Of a stretch of DNA of 43,457 nt, positions 16,201 to 25,200 are shown one piece after another. The translations under genes and the position numbers were made by a program. Source of the stretch: a virus; the IMG/VR virus record IMGVR_UViG_3300023179_000194, positions 1 to 43,457 of that record. One strand, 5' to 3'. The notes under the pieces are model-generated. The model was given only the letters and a program-made list of their open reading frames with translations. It ran no database searches and was not told where the DNA came from. Positions within the stretch are counted from its first letter, which is position 1; the number at the start of each line of letters is the position of its first letter.

Positions 16201-19200
16201 TACCTCGAAAGTTGAATTAGTAGTGGTTAAAATTGAATATAAACTATTGAAAGTATTATTAACAACATTGGTTATTAAAACTTTATCTCCAACTTTGATG
16301 TCACCTCTAAACAACTTAGTAGTCGTAAACGTAATTCTAGAACCAATTGCAGTGGCAGTGGACACTACCTTTTTAATTCTATAAGTAGGACTACTGATAG
16401 TTATTTCGTTTGTATTTGAGTTTATTGCAGTGACAATAGTTTCAGGTCTTATTCTAATAGTACTGGTATTGCCAATAATTATACTTTGCCCTGTTGTGAT
16501 TCCGGTGGTTGTGTTAACTTTTATTATAGTAGAAGTAGTGTATAAATCTTCTTTTAATTTTACAGTAACATATTCTTGAACTAAATCATCCCAAGGAGCA
16601 GTATCATAATTTGTTGTTCCCCAAGGTGGTGTATCTTGAAATATCATTCCTTCATAAGTAGTCAATGGATAGTCTAATCCAGATACCAAATTAGGAACAT
16701 CTTTTTCTAACATACCTGTTGTAGGATTGTAATATTGTTCTATTCTTTCTACAGCATTAAAAAGTGAAATGTTCTTTTTATAAACTACTTTGAATACCTG
16801 GTTCGCAGACGGTATCACATTTAATAAAGTTATACGAGTAAACGATTTTGCATAATACCCTTCATAATCTTGTTTAAAATATTCTAACTTGTAATCTGTA
16901 GAATAGATTAACTTTCCATTTAAGGTAGGAGTAATTGTACTTCTATCTGTGTTTGCTAACCAGGTTAGTACAAATGTATTTTGCTCTCCGTTACAGATAA
17001 ATTGATCAGTAACATAGACATCTTCTATTTCAACGTCCTTAGAAATTCTATCAAATTTAAAACCAATTAAATTTTTACGGATAGTATCATTTGCGATTAT
17101 AACACTAGCCGTGGCCTGTTGAGTAACTGAGTTTCCTCCGCCGGTAAACTGAATAATCGGCGCAATAAGGTAACCGCTTCCTGGATTTGTAACTGTAATT
17201 TTAACAACTTTTCCTGCACGTATAAATGCTTCTGCGGTTGCACCTGAACCAAAATCACCACTTACAGGTACTAAAGTTACAGTAGGTCTTTGTGTATATC
17301 CTTGTCCACCGTCGGCAACAATTATTTCCTTAACATAATATGTATGATTCTCTGTCCAGTTTTTCCAAGGCAAGACATTTGTTAATGTGTTGGTTAATGT
17401 AAATGCTGTGGCAGTAGATGTACTTGAAATATGCATCGGAAAGTAACCTAGAGTTTCTTGACTATAAACCGGAGGCATATCGAAGTCTGTTATATTATGT
17501 GAAAAATATTCAATTGCATTATATTTTGAAGTATAATTCCTTAATTGACTATGATAAGGTTTAATTTCTTTAATATAATCTTCAAAATATTTTTCGTTTT
17601 CTAATTTATAAACTGCCCGTTGATCTAATACTCCAAGATCAGTAACAAAATTAACAAATGATGTTTTAAATGCCCAATCTAACATCTTCTGTTCGGTTAA
17701 TGCATAACGAACACCTGCAAAAAATAATAAATTCCAATAAACTTTTAAGGCATCTTTGAAAATATCATGCTTTAAAGCATTAATAATATTTCTTAATTCA
17801 ATAACATTTTTTTGGTCAAATAGAGTATCCGACAAACCTGATTCGTCATAGTTATAAACTGATAATTCAGTATTCCATAGCTTATCGAGAATTTTAATTG
17901 TTCCAGATTCAACGTATACACTGTTATAAAATGGTGTTAATGTTCCGTTATTAACTCTTTCAACTATAGTAAATTTGCCATTACCGTTGTTTTTCACTTT
18001 AATATACGTTCCTAATGGAGCATTATTATAAGCAGTTATACTAGATAAGTTATCTAAAACATACAAAGGAGTTTTAAATTCATTGTAATCATCTGATTTC
18101 CAATCAATATAATCCCAAAATTCTTCAGTATTATAACGTTGGGCGTAAACTTTTACCCATTGATTTAATTGCTTGTTATATTCATGAGCTGTCCATCGTC
18201 CATTATTTTCTGCATTACTTGTTAATATCGCTGTATAGGAACGAACATAAAGTAACGGAGCTGTTACAAATTCATATCCAGAATTTTCAATTAAGGTAGA
18301 AATGATTTCTCCGAACTCGTTAATAAATGTTCTTATAGTTGCAGGGGTCTTATTTTCTAAAATTACAACATTAGGTGCAAACAAATAACCTTTTCCAGAA
18401 TTAACGATATTAACTGCAACTATTTTTCCATTTTCTACTACACAGGTTAATTGTGCCTGTATAAAAGCTATGGTATCTATTTGAGATAATTGTTGAATAG
18501 TATCTACTAAAAAGTCATATTTTCCTAATGACTCTGACGGTATTTCATCTTTTAATTTTAAGTTGTCTAAGTTATATAAACCTACAATTTCTTCTTTAGA
18601 CAATCTGTAATTTGCAAATGATATAATATTCCTTAGAGCTTCTATTCTATTTTTAAATATTGTTTGTTGCGGTCTGATCCCTATACCATATCTATTTCTA
18701 TAGGTTAAACTAGGATCAGGTACTGGATTACCATCTATGTCTTCACCTAATAAGCTGTCAATAAATTTTTTCTCTAGTAACGCATTAGGAACACTATTAG
18801 CATCTCCTTCTGTTAACAATAACCATTCTGTATGTCTTGGAATAGGATTATTTTTATTGAACGATATATTAGCACTTATGCGATCATCTATTAATAAAGG
18901 CTGTACATTTGCAAACGCTACAGAATTAGGACTTAGCAAGGCTGCAAATCTAACACCATTTGCCTGTGGATCTGAAATATAGCTAGCAACTTGGTATGCA
19001 CTTAATCTTCTATTTTTTACATCAGGAACTATCAATTTATTTTTTACCCAGAAATAATAAACATTTTCAAATATTCCTGAAACGCTATTATAAATTTGTT
19101 TGACAGATATAACTTCATTATTAGGATATTTAGGTTGCCCGCTTATTCCCGATGTAATACCCTCGTTGGTATCTGCCTGCGCAGCCCATACACTTGGCAA

Positions 19201-22200
19201 TACATTAGATCTTACCCATTCATAAATGTCAATGGTAGATCCGGGAAATACTTTACCCCAATTATTCTTTCTAAAAAGATCATCTCCTTGTTCATACCAT
19301 GTAAACTTAACTGTACTTAGATCCCACCATAATTCGCCGACATGCTCATCTAACCAATTATTTTTATCATCTACAATATTGCTAGATCGACCAATTGAAT
19401 ATATTGCAGGATCACTAGGAGTTTTATATTTTAATTCCTGCTCTGCTAGTCCTGAAATTTTACCCTTTAACGGATCTATCACTTCTAAATATTCTGTAAC
19501 TTCTTCTTTATGCTTATCTATTAGCGCAATTCGTTCTGCACTATTCGTATCTACTAAATTAGGTTGCTGACGTTTTACAGAAAATATAGATGGCATATCG
19601 AAAATAAATGCCATGCTATTGTCTTCGCCTTGTGTAGTTTCAGAATAAGGAGCGCCAACATATGAGTATCTATTGGTAGAAACTACATCATATCCATATC
19701 TACTACCTTCAACTACAGCATTATCAATTAGTTCGTGTGCCAGTACAAAATATGAACCAAATCTCTGGTAAGCATAGACAACACCTGCATCAGGAACTAT
19801 TTCAATAAATTTAGTTGTACCACCATCAAAAGTAGTTTCATTCTCTTGACTGCTCTTATCAAAAATTAAAGTAACAGATCTATTCGTACCTAGCCCGCTG
19901 ACCAAAAGTTTCGTTTCATTTCTATCCAATGACAAACTATGACCAAACTTAAGATCGCTAATAGCCACTGGGTTATAAAGACTTTGTAAAAACTGATATT
20001 TGTTATTGCTGTTTAATCTGTAAATTACTACAGCTCCATATGAAGTGTCGTAATTTCTATATTCTGGAGCACTGACAATTAAGTATCTTCCTGAATACGA
20101 AATAATATGATCCTTACCGAATTCTCCTACTGGGCCTGCCGGATTGAATAGTGTTTGATAATGAGTAATCAAGGCATTTGTATATCTAAATACCTGTACC
20201 ACTCCTGAAGATGTAGAATCCTGATAACCAGGAGCACTTACTGCTACCAAGGATCCTGTAGCACTACCGCTAACTTTATAACCCCACTGGTCACCTACTT
20301 TTAATGTTACCGAACTAGTCGAATAAACTGCAATTCCACTAAAAGGAATACCGATCTGTATTCCTGCGGCTTTTCTAATTCTGTATGCATAGACATTGCC
20401 TTGAGTACCAGTTGTTATATTAGTTACTGCGCTTACTATTGTTGCAGAAACTGTTGAAGTAGTTGTAGTATTTAAAGCAAATGTAACTTGATTAGGATAA
20501 ATGTAAAGCCCTAGACCTATATTTTTAGTTCCAGGTGCACCTACTAAAAGTAAAGTATTAGAGGTAGTTGTTACTTCATTTATGTACACAGAATGACCAA
20601 ATCGTATTCTATCTGAAGATGTGGAAGAATTAGGGTAAGGATTAGTTAAAACTGCTTCTACTATTTCGTCATCATTGTAAGGTCCTATACTACTGATTTT
20701 TACAAGACCTTCGTCTTCGTATATTCTAGGACTTATTGTTAAATATCCTGTACTGGAAGTAATACTACTAGTAGTAGCCGACAATGACATTGTCCATTGA
20801 ACATAATCAGGGCTTACTACAAATCCGCTATTACTTATTGCTCTTCCTGATGCAGAAAGAACTGTAGCACTATTACTAATAAGAATATCTATTCCATAGA
20901 CAACATCACTAGGTTCTTCCTCTAATCCTGTAAACCCATAGATGTTACTAGCTCTTGGTGCGCCGACAATTATATAATTTTTGTTATAATCATAAGCCAT
21001 GCTGTAACCAAACTCGGTTGGTTTGGTAGCATTAGCATAGGTTAAATTACTGGAATTTAATGTGTATTCGAACAACCTCTTAGGTAGATCATTTTCTCTT
21101 GAAAATACTTTTACCCTACCATAACTGTATGTAGCAGATGTATAAAAATTAGGCGCTGATACAAAAAATTTATCAGTTCCGTCTCCTGCCCAAATAGTAT
21201 GACCTAGCTCTTGGGCGGAAGGTTCTGGAATTGAAGTAATATAGTCTGTTGGATAATCTGTTGTTTTTTCGTACACCTGCCATTTGTTATTGATGCCGCT
21301 GTCTACCCAAAATAACTCACCTTGATCTAGAGTTAATAACTGTTTCTTATTAACAATTTCTAACAATGTAGAATATCTAACAACGTCAAACACAAACAAA
21401 TTTCCATAGGCAAATTGTTCTTCATTTTGTATAGAAGTCAAGGACGATTGAACTGTAAACTGATTAACCTGAGGAATAGCTGTTACTATATATACACCAT
21501 TAACCTGCGAATTAAAATTTACTACACTAACTATATCACCTATACTGAGATAATGATGTAAATTACAACTAAACGTAATATTTTCTCCAGGAGAACTTAC
21601 ATATACTCCGGAAATCTTTGCTATTTTTTTAATGTACCTATAAACAGACCATTGACCGTTTTCTAAAAATCCGGTCCAAATAGTAGATTTATTTTGTATT
21701 TGATTGTTACGAGCAATATCTAACAAACTGTTTTTATTATAAGCCGTAGCTGTTACATCATCTAATCTTACGTATCCAGCTGTTGGTAAAATTATCCCAG
21801 CATCGTTGAATGTACCAGATAACTCTGAAGCTGATTGTGTGTAGTTAGAATCTGGTACTTGGATATTTTGTACAGTTATAGTCGGAAAAACTGATGTAGA
21901 TACATAATCTACAGGAGTTAATAACAAATCATTTGGTGTAATATAATTAATTAATGGACTAGAATCGTTAGGTAACGACTCAACAAAAGTAATTAAGTAT
22001 GGATTTTCTAAACTGGTACCTTCTATTAGCGGAAATTCAACTTCATCATAATTGCTGAATCCTCCATAAAACCCTGACCTAAATGCCCATTCTTCATTAA
22101 AGGTAATATCTCCTTTGTTAACAAACTTACTTGCCTTAGATAATTTGTCAATGGCATTTTTTGTACCTTTATCTTTAATATATCCCTGATAAAATTTATA

Positions 22201-25200
22201 TTGGCTGATAGAATTTGTAAAAATGTTGTCAAAATAAGTTCTAGGAGTATAACCTATTAAATGTTGCGCTAATTTTTGTTGACTATAATCAAAGTTATCT
22301 ATATCTAAACTATAAAAATCTTCAAATTGTCCAATCTTGTAATCAAAATTAGGAAGTAAATCTGGTACAGGTTTTTCATTTAGCAACGTCCATTTGCTAA
22401 AAATAAATTTATCTGAGCTTTCTACTTTATAAGCAGCCTGATAATAAGAACCATTGAACCTTACAATATCTCCTATTTCATAAGTTTTATAAATTTCCCA
22501 ATCACCAATTGTAAAGTTATCATATACAAATCCGGGACTATACAGGTCTCCATTCCAGTCTTTGGTTCTGAAACCCGACAATCTAATTCTTCTTTGTTTA
22601 TAACCTGTTTCAGTATCGAAGATAGTATCATTAAACACAGTTGAATTATTCAATATAATCCCATGCTCTTTCTGTACGCTAATAAATTTTACAAAGAAAA
22701 AACCTTCTTCTGTATCCACAGTTTGTAATGTACAATATCCATCCTCTCTTGTAAGGCTAAAATTTTCCTGAGGGAAGGGTTTACCGTCTGCTTTTAACAA
22801 ACTATATTCATATCTATTATCTTTCAAGTTTTCAACAACACTGTTTAAAAAACTATATTTTAATGAATAAGCGAACGGACTTAATGTGATTAAATTATTA
22901 TCAGCCCAACCTTGTGTACACCAATATAGAAATTCTTTTCCACTGTACTTCCAGTCCATTACCTGTGAATACTTTGTTGAATAATAATCAAATTCAAACC
23001 CTTGACTTTCTAAGTATGCACCGTAACCTGTAATAATATCATATACTTCTTGAATAGAATTTATTTCTGTACCATATATGTATCTTGTAACTTCATTACT
23101 AAACTTTTTAGTAGTTTGTACAGTTACTCCACCTTTACTAGGTAAACTAGGTATACTAGTCCAATATGTAATATCAAAAACACTGCCTGGATTGTGACTA
23201 ATTTTACATCTGTAAAACTTATTATTGTATCTAACAACTTGTCCCTGTTTATAAAAACGTGTAGTAGGACTTGTATTAGCAGAGGATGTCTCAGAATTAC
23301 TCAATTTATAATTTTTGTTCTGAGTTATTCCCGACCATTCGGTAAAATCTTCAGTAGTTCCTCCTACAGTTAATGCAGGACTACTATATTCCTTAATAGG
23401 CAACAGTGTATCAAAATATGGTTTTTCTAAATCATATCCTTTAATAATAAATCTACCATTAACCTTTTGTATTATAATTCCGCTTGCAGAAGCTACCTTA
23501 ACCGGATTGCTGATGTTTAATATTATATTGTAATCTTCATAAGGTAATACAAGTCCAGGACTATTAGATACAGGATCGATAGAATCAATATTAATTTGTA
23601 ATTTTTCTTTATTTGTAAATCCGCCTAGTTTATAAAACAAATTAAAGTTAAGATAATCTAAATCATTCCTCAAATTTGTAATATAATCTTTATTTCGAAT
23701 TTTTCCTGCTTCAATCACAAGTTGACTATAACCGCTACTTTGTGCGTTATCCTCACCATCTAATATAATCTTTTTAGGACTTAAGTATAAATCGTCCTGT
23801 GTATAGGTAATCTGATTTATCACATTATAAGAAAGTCTACTAGTATCGAATAACGCAGACAAATAATCTGCTGGATTTAATAACAGACTAACAATGTTTA
23901 CAGCGTATGGCCAATAACTACTATTTTTCCATGCAGTTTCTGATGGACTACCATCTCCAAAGTTCCAAGGGCCGGCACGAGCTCCTAAACTATTTTCTGT
24001 AACGAGAGTAGAGGGGTTAACTAAATTACCAGATAAATCTACAGGAACAATGGTACTAAATCCAGTACGAGCATAGTTTAGATCATACTTAGCAGCCTGA
24101 GACGGATTAGATATTTTCCCCAATGTAATAGCATTTATTAATGCTGCACGTTTAGGTACGTTTGTCCAACTGTAATATGAATCCCACCATGCAGGTTTTT
24201 TTGAAAATCCTAACATTACCCAGGGTTCGGTATGAGGATGGTCAGTATCGTAAAAATAATTAAAAAAACCTCTCCAATGTTTAGGAATCTGAGTATTATG
24301 AATTTTATCTATAGAATCTTTATAATTCCAAGTAAAGGAATCAGCGGCATCATAGATTGAATTTGTCCTTACGTCAACGGTATTAATTCCTGCCCAATAT
24401 GAAAAGTCTTGATTTAAAATTTCCGTAGCTTGTTCGAATTTAGATCTATTTCTAAATAACCCAGGATAACCTGCTTTAACATCAAATATATTAGATTGGT
24501 ATGAAACCTTTATATTATTATATACCCTCTTTTCATATTCTAATATAATAGCATCTCTATAATCACCAAAAGCAACTAATAAACTACCGTCATGACCTCT
24601 GATCATTTGTACAGGATTTATAAAGGTGTCATCTGTATAAATTTTAGGTTCATACTTGGGATAGAGTCCTAACTTACTAGGTGTCGGAGGAACAAAGGAT
24701 CCTTGTGTATTACTAAATGTATGAATTTCTATAATATCATTAACAGCCAATGTAGCGACAAATGAAATTTCATCTATATTAATAGTATAATCCGTCTCAT
24801 AAACACATTGAGTTCCGTTAAGATAAATGTATAACGATTTAAAACTAAGACTTGTTAGGTTAAAGTCAAACCCAATAGGATAATCGGTAATTGCTGGATT
24901 GGTAACTTTATAAGATTTAACAACTCTAGTATCTCCGTGGCCTAACATATCTGATCTATAATACGCAGAGGTAAAATCTTTGGTAACGTTAATTTCTTTT
25001 AATATTGTATCAACTGCATCATATACACTTGCATTAGATGATATACCTGATAACTTTCTAATAAAATTTTGTTTAAATTGCTGATAATGATTACCCACAG
25101 TTCTTAGAGCATCTACTACATTATGTTCTTTTTTACCTATGAATAAATCAGTAAACGCTATTGGATTAGCATTGGTTACAATACGAGTACCATATTTTGT

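Noticed and set aside
18737-19570. Plus-strand open frames opposite the giant gene
   Set aside because: No ribosome sites or recognisable motifs; the minus-strand frame is continuous across the region and carries domain repeats.
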